A stretch of DNA of 64,000 nucleotides, from assembly GCA_947501565.1 (NCBI GenBank), contig CANMWJ010000001.1, positions 248,001-312,000 of the forward strand, given 5' to 3'. A program made the position numbers and the translations under genes. Numbering within the stretch: position 1 is the first letter of the stretch; each line of letters begins with the position of its first letter. The notes beneath the pieces were generated by a model that searched no databases, was not told the DNA's origin, and saw only the letters and a list, made by a program, of their open reading frames with translations. This DNA is from an uncultured Marinobacterium sp. GTDB lineage: Bacteria; Pseudomonadota; Gammaproteobacteria; Pseudomonadales; Balneatricaceae. This document shows positions 42,477 through 51,012 of the stretch, in pieces.

Positions 42477-44650
42477 ACCCTGGCCTCCGCATCGGATTGG
42501 GTGTTCATAACGTCAACCTCCTCGGAGGGCATACTGGCCGCGACAGGGATAAGGAAGGAGATCTCGCAGTGGTGCTTGGCCTGGGTGCCGATGCGGATGC
42601 GGCCCTTCAGCTTGTTCACGTTGCTCCTCACCAGATCCATTCCTACGCCGCGGCCGGCGTGTTCATCCACGTTATCTGCAGTCGAAAATCCTGGGTGGAA
42701 TATCAGTCCCATCAGCCGGGTGCGGGAGAAGCTTTCCAGTTCGGCCTGATCGTAGAGTCCGTTGCTGTGGGCCTGTTCCCGGATCGCATCCAGATCCAGG
42801 CCGTGGCCATCATCACGCACGGAGATCCGCAGACCATCTTCCTGTTGTCGCACACGGACCAGAATCCGGCCGACCGGTGATTTATCGGCAAGCACACGGA
42901 TCTCTGGCAACTCGATCCCATGTACCACCGCGTTGCGTACCAGTTGGATTACGCTGCTCTGTACCAGCGAACGCTGTTGATCGGGCAGGGCAAGGTCGTC
43001 ATCGGTGTCGAAAATGACGTTGACCTCTTTGCTCTGTTCCTCGGCGATACGCTCTGCCAGCTGAGTGATGGGTTCCCGATCCAGCAGTGCCAGTTGCGGC
43101 GCAAGGGGCAGTGGCATTGCGGGTGTGGCCTCAGGCTCACTGACTGAAGAGGCCGGCGCAGAGGACGCGGGTTGCACCTGTTTGAGGATATCGCTGACCT
43201 CCTGCAGGTCACTGATCAGGCGCAGGAAGGCATCCAGAGCAAGGGTGAGCGGCAGGAAGTCACTGCCCTGCAGGCCAGACATCTTCTGCAGGCTTTGCAG
43301 CTGTTCCTCGAACTGATGGGCTTCCTGCACGACCTGCGGCAGTTGCAAGGCACCGGCATCGCCTTTGATGCGATGCATGATGCGGAAGCAGTTCTGCAGT
43401 TTGGCGTTGTAACCCTGTGGATCGGCTGCCTCATCTTTCAGGGTATCGTTGATCTCATGCAGGGCGATATCCGTTTCACGCAGGAAATCGGCCAGCGTGC
43501 GGGTATCCAGATGCACCAGGTTTTTCAGCGCATCCAGCTGCAGGCCGTTGCTTTGCTGGGCTTCATCCAGCGCTTTACGCAGGGCGATGGTTTCGGTTAC
43601 GTCCATCACGGTGACCAGAATGTGGCTGATGTGGCCATCTTCGATGGTGCGGTTAAAGCGGAAGGATAGGTGTTTCACACTGTAGCCGCCGTTTTCAGCG
43701 GGCAGGCTTACCTCGACGTCGGTCAGTGGGTTCAGCGAGCCGATCAGGTTTTCTTTTACCTTCTCGTTGAGCAGCAGCTTGATGTACTCCTCGGTGGTAC
43801 TCATGTCGCGGCCAACCACCAGGTTGTGCAGCAGGCTGCGGAACGACATCCCGGCGAACTCCTGATCACCAAAGATGGCGCGCACCGATTCCGAATGCTG
43901 AGTCCCTATGATCAGGTTGTTGTCCAGAAGCAACAGGCCCTCACGCACGGTTTGCAGGATCTCTGTGGTTTCCTTACGGGCGGTCTCAGCGATGGAGTCA
44001 CTCTGCCTGAGCTGACCGATAAAGTGGAACAGGATCAGGAAGAAGTTAAGAATCGCCAGGGTGATCGCCGAGGCCTGAATCAGACGCAGGGTTTCCGATT
44101 TCTCCTTCGCTACCGCCTCCAGATCGTTGGTCAGATCGTTCATCAGCTTCAGCAGCGTCAGGTTATGGCTTTCAGCTGAGCTGACCAGCCGGTTCAGCAG
44201 CTGCTCCATATCACCGCCGCCCTTATTGAGCGCGTTAAAGTCAGTGCGTATGGGTTCCCAGATGGTCAGACTCTGATCAACCGCTGAAATCGCTTTAGGG
44301 GTTTCTACGGCGGGCAGGTAGATCGGTTGCCCGGTGGTATCCAGTGTCTCGCCTCCGGCTTTAAAGGCGAGCAAGGTACGGTCAAAAAGCTGTATCGCTC
44401 CCGCCATCTCCTCATAAGCTGCACGGCCACTCTGTCCCTGCTGCCGCTCGTAGCGGTATTCCAGCAGGGCTTTAACCGATTTCTGCGACAGCATACGCTG
44501 GCGACCGGCAAGGTTTACGTTCACCGCATCGGCGGCGATCTGGCTGGAAATATAGAAGTTCAGACCCAGAACCCCTGTATCCAGAAAGATGAACATAGCG
44601 ACAGAGATAACTATCGCGCGGTATTTCCCGAATTGATTGGCAAAGAACAT
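42473..44650 (-). CDS. Membrane-bound CheA-like histidine kinase with PilJ-type sensor, PAS and HPt domains
   Basis: With the ATG at 44650 it has 725 residues; a GTG ten codons upstream is the alternative start. The order is membrane segment (about 10-35), periplasmic PilJ-type four-helix domain with NLAGRQRMLSQKS, membrane segment (about 192-212), PAS (about 225-355), HPt with phospho-His about 426 (RIMHRIKGDAGAL), and a CheA-type ATPase domain with LVRNAVVHGIE, RDDGHGLD and AGRGVGMDLV. The CheW-like P5 domain of true CheA is absent, so the kinase is not expected to dock in chemoreceptor arrays but to sense directly. It is the first gene of the kinase-receiver-phosphatase operon. Confidence 0.87.
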   Translation of the reverse strand: MFFANQFGKYRAIVISVAMFIFLDTGVLGLNFYISSQIAADAVNVNLAGRQRMLSQKSVKALLEYRYERQQGQSGRAAYEEMAGAIQLFDRTLLAFKAGGETLDTTGQPIYLPAVETPKAISAVDQSLTIWEPIRTDFNALNKGGGDMEQLLNRLVSSAESHNLTLLKLMNDLTNDLEAVAKEKSETLRLIQASAITLAILNFFLILFHFIGQLRQSDSIAETARKETTEILQTVREGLLLLDNNLIIGTQHSESVRAIFGDQEFAGMSFRSLLHNLVVGRDMSTTEEYIKLLLNEKVKENLIGSLNPLTDVEVSLPAENGGYSVKHLSFRFNRTIEDGHISHILVTVMDVTETIALRKALDEAQQSNGLQLDALKNLVHLDTRTLADFLRETDIALHEINDTLKDEAADPQGYNAKLQNCFRIMHRIKGDAGALQLPQVVQEAHQFEEQLQSLQKMSGLQGSDFLPLTLALDAFLRLISDLQEVSDILKQVQPASSAPASSVSEPEATPAMPLPLAPQLALLDREPITQLAERIAEEQSKEVNVIFDTDDDLALPDQQRSLVQSSVIQLVRNAVVHGIELPEIRVLADKSPVGRILVRVRQQEDGLRISVRDDGHGLDLDAIREQAHSNGLYDQAELESFSRTRLMGLIFHPGFSTADNVDEHAGRGVGMDLVRSNVNKLKGRIRIGTQAKHHCEISFLIPVAASMPSEEVDVMNTQSDAEARV

Positions 44651-44971
44651 GTTGGTTCGCCTCGTCCTCCATAGACTCACCCTGTTTTATCAAGTTGTGT
44701 GCCAATCTCTTTTGTCGTGTTTCTCTTTATTGTTCTTGGATTTTTTTTTGGATTTAACTTTTTGAAATATAACGTTTTTATTTGGGTTTTGTCTGGTGTT
44801 AGCGGGGTGTGCCTGCTGATTCGGGGTGAGATATCAGGAAACACTTTTAAACTGTATGGATAAATTATGGTGCGCCGCAGCAAGCTGAGAAAGTTTTGTG
44901 CGCCAAAGATGGGCGAAGGGTAATGATAGGCGGCGAAGGGCTGCCTGAAGAGAGGGGGGTTAATTGCAGAG
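44651..44971. other. AT-rich leader region of the CheA-like operon, no gene seen
   Basis: This stretch lies between the RidA terminator and the kinase start. It includes a run of nine T (44741-44749) and generally low GC, as in an upstream promoter region. An open frame on the minus strand (44677-45084) has unnatural residue content and is judged spurious. I see no clear -35/-10 pair or sigma-28 site. Confidence 0.5.
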
Positions 44972-45005
44972 ATAAAAAGACCGCTACCGGCGAAGCGAGT
45001 AGCGG
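44972..45005 (-). terminator. Intrinsic terminator downstream of the second ridA-like gene
   Basis: Read on the minus strand, CCGCTAC and GTAGCGG form a 7-bp stem with an 11-base loop, followed by TCTTTTTAT. It would end the catabolic operon that finishes with the RidA-like gene. Confidence 0.8.
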
Positions 45006-45083
45006 CCAAAAGAGGATGGGCAGAGTATGCGCCATCAAGGAGTGTCCTACCGGGTGGTGAAGCCCGATATGACGGTCCCGACA

Positions 45084-45104
45084 CTCAGTAAAGGCCTTAC
45101 TGAG
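45084..45104. repeat. Inverted repeat overlapping the stop codon of the RidA-like gene
   Basis: CTCAGTAA-AGGCC-TTACTGAG: perfect 8-bp arms. The TAA stop of the minus-strand gene (45097-45099) lies in one arm. There is no T run. It may protect the mRNA 3' end. Confidence 0.5.
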
Positions 45105-45444
45105 CAGCGATTACAGTAAACTCAACCAGCACGTCCGGGCGCGCCATGCGGGCTTCAACACACGCACGGGCTGGTTTTTCAACGTCAGCAACCCAAGCGT
45201 CGTATACCGCGTTCATTGCGGCGAAGTCTTTCATATCACGCACGTAGATGGTGATGGACAGCAGCTTGTTGCGGTCGCTGCCCGCTTCAGCCAGCAGGGC
45301 GTCGATCTTGTCCAGGCAGCGCTGAGTCTGTTCAGCGGTGTCCCATTCAGCGTCGCTCGCAGTCTGACCACACAGGTAGATGGTGCCGTTGTGTTTTACG
45401 ATTTTGCTCATGCGGTCGTTGGAACCGATACGCTCGATGCTCAT
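45097..45444 (-). CDS. RidA-family protein, linked to the HcnABC-like dehydrogenase
   Basis: The 115-residue protein belongs to the RidA/YjgF family: [14 protein letters not shown] at the N terminus and [22 protein letters not shown] at the C terminus. The conserved Arg lies in CVEARMA. The sequence differs clearly from the dadA-linked RidA in this window, which suggests another substrate. It lies 78 bases downstream of the flavin subunit gene, so it probably hydrolyses the imine that the dehydrogenase releases. GGAGAG precedes the ATG. Confidence 0.88.
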   Translation of the reverse strand: MSIERIGSNDRMSKIVKHNGTIYLCGQTASDAEWDTAEQTQRCLDKIDALLAEAGSDRNKLLSITIYVRDMKDFAAMNAVYDAWVADVEKPARACVEARMARPDVLVEFTVIAAQ

Positions 45445-45522
45445 GTTTTGTTTCTCTCCGGTTGTAGTCAGTGACAGTTCAGTAACAGGTATTCAGTGAC
45501 AAGGTATGGATTTCGGATTTGT

Positions 45523-46647
45523 TTACAGCACCTTGCGCTCGAAGCGGTCGATGCGGAATTTGTTCAGGTCGAAGCGTGATCTCCCGGTGGTGATCAGCTC
45601 GGCCATCACCTGGCCCACGATTGGTCCCATCTGGAAGCCGTGGGCGGAAAAACCAAAGGCGTGCCAGGCGTTGTCAGCGTTCACGCTGCCACCAATCACC
45701 GGCAGGTTATCTGGCATATAGGCTTCAAGACCCGCCCACATACGGTTAACCGAGGCGGTCGCCATGATCGGGAAAAACTCCACCGCATTACGGGCGCCCA
45801 CCGCCATCTTGGCGTAGTCGAGGCGGGTGCGGTTGTTTTCGCGGTCGGCAAACCCTTTGGCGCCACCACCGATCAGCACGGTGCCGTTTTCAAACTGTTT
45901 AAACGACAGCGGGCGGCTTACTGCACCGACCACCGGAGTGGCGAAGTGCGGCATGCGGGTGGTGATCATCAGCATCGGTGCGCTGTGGGTCAGTGGTACG
46001 TTGTCACCGATCTTGACGGCGATCTGGTCCGCCCAGGCGCCGGAACAGTTCACCAGATGTTCCGCTTCAAAACGGCCCTGGTTGGTTTCAACGAGCCACT
46101 GCTGGCCGATCTTGCGGATCCGCTGGGCAGCGACCCCTTCCACAAATTTTGCGCCAAAGCGTTCCGCCGCGCGGCGGAAGGCCAGCGTGGACTGATAAGG
46201 GATGGCATAACCATCCTGTTCGGACACCACGCCGCCGACACAGTGGGGCGCCACGTGGGGTAGACGCTCGCGCAGCTCCTGCTGGTCGATCATCTTCTCG
46301 TGGTGATAATCCAGACCGTGCATCAGCGCTTCACGCTTGCGCAGGGTCTCCATATCGTTTTCGTCTGCGGCGATATTGATCAGCGAGCGGGCACGAAAAC
46401 CGGTGTCGGCATCCAGCTCGTCGTCGAGGCCATGCCACAGTTCCATGGACGCTTTACTCAGCTCCACTTCAGCCACATCACGCCCTAACACACGCACACC
46501 GCCAGCATTCACACCGGAGGCGTGACGGGAAACCCAGTCTTTTTCCAGTACGGTGACGGACACCCCCTGACGGGCCAGGTTATAGGCGGTGGAGCAACCT
46601 TGGATGCCGCCACCAATAATCAGCACATCGCTATTTGCGTTCTTCAT
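45523..46647 (-). CDS. FAD-dependent amine/amino acid dehydrogenase, HcnC-like subunit
   Basis: The 374-residue DAO-fold flavoprotein starts DVLIIGGGIQGCSTAYNLARQGVSVTVLEK and has the C-terminal FAD segment HAFGFSAHGFQMGP. It resembles HcnC, opine oxidase subunit B and glycine-oxidase-like enzymes that oxidise secondary or primary amines. It overlaps the HcnB-like gene by 4 bases (ATGA), in the A-B-C order of hcnABC. A TRAP importer and RidA in the same operon indicate uptake and oxidation of an amino compound. Cyanide production is not implied: many non-cyanogenic relatives share this layout. Confidence 0.8.
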   Translation of the reverse strand: MKNANSDVLIIGGGIQGCSTAYNLARQGVSVTVLEKDWVSRHASGVNAGGVRVLGRDVAEVELSKASMELWHGLDDELDADTGFRARSLINIAADENDMETLRKREALMHGLDYHHEKMIDQQELRERLPHVAPHCVGGVVSEQDGYAIPYQSTLAFRRAAERFGAKFVEGVAAQRIRKIGQQWLVETNQGRFEAEHLVNCSGAWADQIAVKIGDNVPLTHSAPMLMITTRMPHFATPVVGAVSRPLSFKQFENGTVLIGGGAKGFADRENNRTRLDYAKMAVGARNAVEFFPIMATASVNRMWAGLEAYMPDNLPVIGGSVNADNAWHAFGFSAHGFQMGPIVGQVMAELITTGRSRFDLNKFRIDRFERKVL

Positions 46648-48098
46648 GATGCGGCTCCTGTAGTGGACGGTTTGGGTTCAACACGGCTGAACTGACCCAG
46701 TTCGGTCAGGTTCAACAGGCGCATCGGCGAGCGCAGGCGGTAATAACCCACCTCAGCTACGCTGATGCCACGCCACTGGGCCAGCAGTTCACTGACGGTG
46801 TGGCCACACTGGCGCCCCTGACAGGGACCCATGCCACAGCGGGTCATACCTTTCAGATCCTGAGGACCGTTGGCACCCAGCTCAAAACCACGTTTCAGAT
46901 CGGCCACGGTGCGCTCCTCGCAGCGACACACCACGGTGTCGTCGGACTCAGGAATGCGGTGCGCCTTGATCGGACGATACAGACGGTCGATAAAGCGACG
47001 GAACTTGTTCAGGCGCTCCAGTTCACGGAACAGTGGTTGTGCCTGCTGATCACGGCTGTCGGCGCTGATCTGGCCAAGTCGCTGCAGTTGGTTCAGCGCT
47101 GCCAGCTTACCCATCACCGACGCGCCGTCGGCACCCACGATGCCACTGCCATCACCCGCCACGGCGATGGTGTCCAGTGAGCTTTGGCCCCAGCGGTTGA
47201 GGGTGGGTTTCCAGCACAGCTGCTGGTCGCACCAGTGGTGCTCCAGCCCCATAGCGCGGGTCAGGTTCAGGTTTGGGATCACGCCCTGGTGCAGGAAGAT
47301 ATGCTCCGCTTCCAGCTGACGGCCTTCATTACCGCTGGTGAACTTCAGACCCGTGACGGCGCTGTTGCCAGTGATCTGCAGATCAGATGCAAAACGGTAG
47401 ACCGGTACGCCCGCCTGGCGGATCTCGTTCAGCAGTAACAGGCCCTTACGCAGCATGGAGGTGGCGCTCAGGGCGCCGCCTACTTCCGCCATCGCATCGA
47501 GGTAGGCGGATTTCGGGGTGGTGTCGACCAGTGCTTTCACCGGTACACCCAGACGCAGGTACTGCGCCACGATCAGATAGAGCAGGGGACCGGTGCCAAC
47601 GAATACCGCATCGTCGCGCACCAGGCCGTCGGATTTCAGCATTACCTGAGCGCTGCCAGCAGACATCACACCTGGCAGGTGCCAACCCGGAATCGGGAAG
47701 GGGCGCTCCATAGCGCCGCCGCTGACGATCAGCTCGCGGGCGGTGAGGCTCTGGGTGCCGCCGTCGCGGGAGAACAGCACCTCGCCGTTGTCACCCACAT
47801 GCCAGACGTTGGCAGCGTGAATATGTTCGGTACTGCTTTTTTCGAAGGCTTCGACCAGCGCCGCGCCTTTCAGATAATCTTCGCCCAACAGCTCGGGCTG
47901 GGTCAGCGGGCTGTTGGTCACGTTACGGTAGATCTGACCACCCGCTTTGGGTTTGTCGTCCAGTACCACTACGGAGGCACCGGCTTCAGCTGCGGTGACT
48001 GCAGCTGACATACCGGCCGGGCCCGCACCGATGATGGCGATATCGTAGCTCTGGCCGGAATTGAATTCTGGAGTGTCGGTAGGGCTATAGATGTTCAT
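46644..48098 (-). CDS. FAD/NAD(P)-binding oxidoreductase with C-terminal [2Fe-2S] domain, HcnB-like subunit
   Basis: The 484-residue protein has an FAD motif IAIIGAGPAGMSAAV near residue 20 and an internal second dinucleotide-binding region (DDAVFVGTGPLLYLIV). A C-terminal BFD-like [2Fe-2S] segment carries C391, C393, C421 and C426 (VCRCEERT, MTRCGMGPCQGRQCG). This combination is found in HcnB, OoxA/NoxA and related subunits. It passes electrons between the HcnC-like flavin and the HcnA-like ferredoxin subunit. The ATG follows the stop of the HcnA-like gene directly (TAAATG), so translation is coupled. Confidence 0.82.
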   Translation of the reverse strand: MNIYSPTDTPEFNSGQSYDIAIIGAGPAGMSAAVTAAEAGASVVVLDDKPKAGGQIYRNVTNSPLTQPELLGEDYLKGAALVEAFEKSSTEHIHAANVWHVGDNGEVLFSRDGGTQSLTARELIVSGGAMERPFPIPGWHLPGVMSAGSAQVMLKSDGLVRDDAVFVGTGPLLYLIVAQYLRLGVPVKALVDTTPKSAYLDAMAEVGGALSATSMLRKGLLLLNEIRQAGVPVYRFASDLQITGNSAVTGLKFTSGNEGRQLEAEHIFLHQGVIPNLNLTRAMGLEHHWCDQQLCWKPTLNRWGQSSLDTIAVAGDGSGIVGADGASVMGKLAALNQLQRLGQISADSRDQQAQPLFRELERLNKFRRFIDRLYRPIKAHRIPESDDTVVCRCEERTVADLKRGFELGANGPQDLKGMTRCGMGPCQGRQCGHTVSELLAQWRGISVAEVGYYRLRSPMRLLNLTELGQFSRVEPKPSTTGAAS

Positions 48099-48458
48099 TT
48101 ACTGGCCCTCCTGATATTGCACCGCGCTGTCGCTGCTTTGGGTGGCAACGGCTTCGCTGGTTTGGGTAATCTTCTGACGTTTAACCGACATGCCATCCTG
48201 CACCTGGGTCAGGCAGGCCTGACGGTTTGGCATTCCGTCGATCTCGACCAGACATTCGAAACATACGCCCATAGCACAGTAGGCGGAGCGTTCCTGTTCG
48301 GTCACCGGAGAGAGGCGGGTGATCGTCTCGCCAGCCTGCGCCATCGCGGCCCATACACTGGTACCGGCGGGCACGCTGATCTCGCGGTCGTTGATGGTCA
48401 GGTGTACCTCTGAGGCAGAGGGGGACCCTGACGGTTGCGATAGGTATCGGAACATCAT
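48099..48458 (-). CDS. Plant-type [2Fe-2S] ferredoxin-like subunit, HcnA-like
   Basis: The 119-residue protein has the cysteine pattern C61-x4-C66-x2-C69-x12-C82 (SAYCAMGVCFECLVEIDG, ACLTQ), which binds a [2Fe-2S] cluster in HcnA and in the small subunits of opine and D-hydroxyproline dehydrogenases. The start is one of two consecutive ATGs. It is the first of three coupled dehydrogenase genes and follows dctP after a long hairpin. Confidence 0.82.
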   Translation of the reverse strand: MMFRYLSQPSGSPSASEVHLTINDREISVPAGTSVWAAMAQAGETITRLSPVTEQERSAYCAMGVCFECLVEIDGMPNRQACLTQVQDGMSVKRQKITQTSEAVATQSSDSAVQYQEGQ

Positions 48459-48539
48459 GAAGCTCTTATTGTGCTGTGTTTAAGCTTTCTGCGCGGTTGG
48501 ATGGAGGTCGCGCAGATCGGGGTTACGCAGTGGGGTAAA

Positions 48540-48577
48540 CAACGGGCGGCATGGAGATGGCTGCATGCCACCCGTTG
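48540..48577 (-). repeat. Long hairpin between the TRAP binding-protein gene and the dehydrogenase genes
   Basis: CAACGGG-c-GGCATG and CATGCC-a-CCCGTTG pair across a 10-base loop (13 pairs with one mismatch). On the minus strand only a short TTT follows. It could act as a partial terminator or block 3' decay, raising the binding-protein level over the enzymes. Confidence 0.6.
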
Positions 48578-48593
48578 CAGGCGTTAGATCGAC

Positions 48594-49598
48594 TTAGTTA
48601 GCGATCTTGTTCAGTACGCCCTGACCCCACTCGGCACCGATGTCTTCCAGGATCTTCGGCCATACTTCTGCACGAACTTTCTTCGCAGCAGCAGCCAGTT
48701 CTTCGTCGGACAGCTTCACGATGGTTGCACCGTAGTCAGCCAGTTTCTGCTCATAGTCGCCCTGGTCGGACTCAGCACGCTCCCAGCGTTTTGCTTCAAA
48801 TACCTTGGCCGCTTTTTCCAGTGCAGCGCGGTCATCGCTGTCCATGTCAGCCAGGGTTTCGGAGTTGATCAGCATGTACCATGCTTCGAAGTGGGTATTC
48901 ACCGGTACGTAGGTTTTGGTTACGTCACGGAAAGAGGCGTAGTAACCCTCTGCACCGGAACCGATAACACCGTCTACAACGCCGGTCTGTACTGCAGTGA
49001 AGGCTTCAGAGAACGGAATTGGGGAGCTGATGTAACCCAGCGCATCGGAGGTCAGCTGGAAGCTCTTGATGCCCGGTACACGTACTTTGATGCCTTTCTC
49101 CGCATTCGGGTTGCCCGGCTCTACTGCATCGCGGTTCAGCGCCACGCCACCGAAGTAAACCGGGTACGCTGCCAGCATGGTGATGTCCTGCTTCGCGTAC
49201 AGCTCTTTCATCGCTTCGTAGATCGCACCGCCCGGTCCGTAAGCAACCTTTGCTTCTTTCCAGTTTGCCGCTACGTATGGGAAGTAGGTGATTTGCATCT
49301 GACGGGATGCCGCAGTTGCCGCTGGCTGAACCGCCATATCAACTGCACCTACAGAGATACGCTCCTGAACAGTGGTGTAGTCACCCAGTGCGCTTGCTGC
49401 GAAGATCTTAACCTTCACGTCGCCGTCGGTCGTTTTCTCGACGTTGGCAGCAAAGTCCTTCAGCTCGGTATCAACGATCGCGCCCTGTGGACGGATGTGG
49501 CTGATCTTCAGCGTTGCTGCTTCAGCAACAGCGGTCAGACTCATTGCGCCTGCGATAACCGCAGCACTCAGGGTTTTGGTCAGGAATTTAGGTTTCAT
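48594..49598 (-). CDS. TRAP transporter periplasmic substrate-binding protein (DctP family)
   Basis: The 334-residue protein has a signal peptide (cleavage near AVAEAATL, residue 27-28). The DctP fold follows, with LKISHIRPQGAIVDTELKDFA, the conserved Arg in GIKVRVPGIKSFQ for carboxylate binding, and FSEAFTAVQTGVVDGVIG. It delivers an organic acid or amino-carboxylate to the DctQM membrane components encoded upstream. The ligand is unknown. The dehydrogenase downstream suggests an amino or imino acid. GAGGAT is the ribosome site. Confidence 0.9.
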   Translation of the reverse strand: MKPKFLTKTLSAAVIAGAMSLTAVAEAATLKISHIRPQGAIVDTELKDFAANVEKTTDGDVKVKIFAASALGDYTTVQERISVGAVDMAVQPAATAASRQMQITYFPYVAANWKEAKVAYGPGGAIYEAMKELYAKQDITMLAAYPVYFGGVALNRDAVEPGNPNAEKGIKVRVPGIKSFQLTSDALGYISSPIPFSEAFTAVQTGVVDGVIGSGAEGYYASFRDVTKTYVPVNTHFEAWYMLINSETLADMDSDDRAALEKAAKVFEAKRWERAESDQGDYEQKLADYGATIVKLSDEELAAAAKKVRAEVWPKILEDIGAEWGQGVLNKIAN

Positions 49599-49631
49599 CT
49601 CGTTATCCTCTGTTACTTCTTTTTATAGTTG

Positions 49632-49674
49632 GGAACCTGCAGTCAGGTTCCTTGCCGGGTCGGAATGGCCCGGC
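49632..49674 (-). repeat. Two tandem hairpins between the DctM- and DctP-type genes
   Basis: GGAACCT-GCAGTC-AGGTTCC (49632-49651) and GCCGGG-TCGGAATGG-CCCGGC (49654-49674) lie next to each other in the gap. Neither has a T run. Such structures often keep the abundant binding-protein mRNA stable relative to the membrane genes. Confidence 0.55.
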
Positions 49675-49713
49675 TTCCGGGATCTCTAGGTTCTTTCTTT
49701 CAAGGTTGCCGAT

Positions 49714-51012
49714 TTAGTATCCGAACAGGGCTGGCAGGCCGAGGGACAGGTCAGACCAGAAGGAGGTCAGGAACACTACCGGCAGGTAGCCGAACAGGAT
49801 CAGGATCATTGCCGGACGGATAACCTTGGTCACCTGGACCTTACCGATACGCGCACCCAGGTAGAGGATCGACGCGTACGGTGGGGTTACCCCGCCCATG
49901 GCAGTGTTCACACCCATGATCGCGGCGAACTGCACCGGGCTGATGCCGATCGCTTCCATCAGTGGCAACAGCAGCGGCGCGATCAGGATGATTGCGGTCA
50001 CGTCGTTTACCACCATGCCCACCAGGAACAGCAGAACGTTGATCAGGATGAGCAGAATCACTTTGTCGTCGGTGATCGAGAAGATCGCTTCCACCAGAGC
50101 TTGCGGCACACTTTCCAGGACGAACATCTGCGATAGGATCATGGAGAACAGGATCATCAGCATGATCGCACCCACAGAGGTGGAGGCTTCCTTACCGGCA
50201 CCCAGGAAGGTTTTCCAGTCCAGACCTTTGTAGATCAGGAAACCCACAGGGATCGCGTAGATCACCGCCACTGCGGCGGCTTCGGTCGGCGTCATGATGC
50301 CGCCGTAGATACCGCCCAGAATGATTACTGGCATCAGCAGTGCAGGGGTCGCCTTGAAACCACGTCGGCTTACTTCAGCGACAAACTCTTCACCTTTAGG
50401 ACGCTCTTCCAGCTGCAGCGGGAACTTACGGGCCTGCCATATGTTCACGATGGAGAAGTTGAGCATGATCAGCAGACCCGGACCCAGGGTTGCCAGGAAG
50501 CAGGCCAGGATGGAGGTGTCGGTGACCCAGCCGTAGACGATCATGGTGACGCTTGGTGGGATCAGCAGACCCAGCAGGGACGCGTTAGCGATCAGTGCCG
50601 TGGCGTACTCACGTGGGTAACCCTGCTTCTCCATTTCCGGAATCAGCAGTGGGCCGATCGCCGCAACACCGGTGAGACCGGAGCCGGAGATCGCACCGAT
50701 CAGCGCACAGCTGACTGTGGCTACTACACCCAGACCACCACGCAGGTGACCGACGAAGATATTTACAAAACGCAGCAGACTGGCAGCGATCCCGCTGACA
50801 CTCATGATGGTGCCGGCAAGGACAAACAATGGAATCGCCAGCAATACTGGGTTACCCAGCTGCTGGAAGCCCCACAGCATGTTGCCTTTCATCACAACAT
50901 CGCCGAGGAAGTACATCACCATCAGGCCGCCGCCGAAGCAGTACGGTAGAGGGACGCCAAGGGTTAACAGGATGACCAGTACGGCCACCGCGATTAAAGC
51001 TACTTCAACCAT
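49714..51012 (-). CDS. TRAP transporter large permease (DctM family)
   Basis: The 432-residue membrane protein has about twelve hydrophobic segments. Typical parts are GVPLPYCFGGGLMVM, SGSGLTGVAAIGPLLIPEMEKQGYP and MVVNDVTAIILIAPLLLPL. The ATG at 51012 is chosen because GAGGAG precedes it; an upstream in-frame ATG (51054) lies inside the small permease gene. It overlaps that gene by 8 bases. With DctQ it forms the Na+-driven carrier. Confidence 0.9.
   Translation of the reverse strand: MVEVALIAVAVLVILLTLGVPLPYCFGGGLMVMYFLGDVVMKGNMLWGFQQLGNPVLLAIPLFVLAGTIMSVSGIAASLLRFVNIFVGHLRGGLGVVATVSCALIGAISGSGLTGVAAIGPLLIPEMEKQGYPREYATALIANASLLGLLIPPSVTMIVYGWVTDTSILACFLATLGPGLLIMLNFSIVNIWQARKFPLQLEERPKGEEFVAEVSRRGFKATPALLMPVIILGGIYGGIMTPTEAAAVAVIYAIPVGFLIYKGLDWKTFLGAGKEASTSVGAIMLMILFSMILSQMFVLESVPQALVEAIFSITDDKVILLILINVLLFLVGMVVNDVTAIILIAPLLLPLMEAIGISPVQFAAIMGVNTAMGGVTPPYASILYLGARIGKVQVTKVIRPAMILILFGYLPVVFLTSFWSDLSLGLPALFGY

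Noticed and set aside
44677-45084. 135-codon minus-strand open frame upstream of the CheA-like kinase
   Set aside because: It spans the RidA terminator, is low in complexity at its C terminus, and lacks any recognisable domain.
45523-48458. Reading the HcnABC-like genes as hydrogen cyanide synthase
   Set aside because: Subunit order matches, but the same layout is shared by opine and amino acid dehydrogenases, and linkage to a TRAP importer and RidA favours catabolism.
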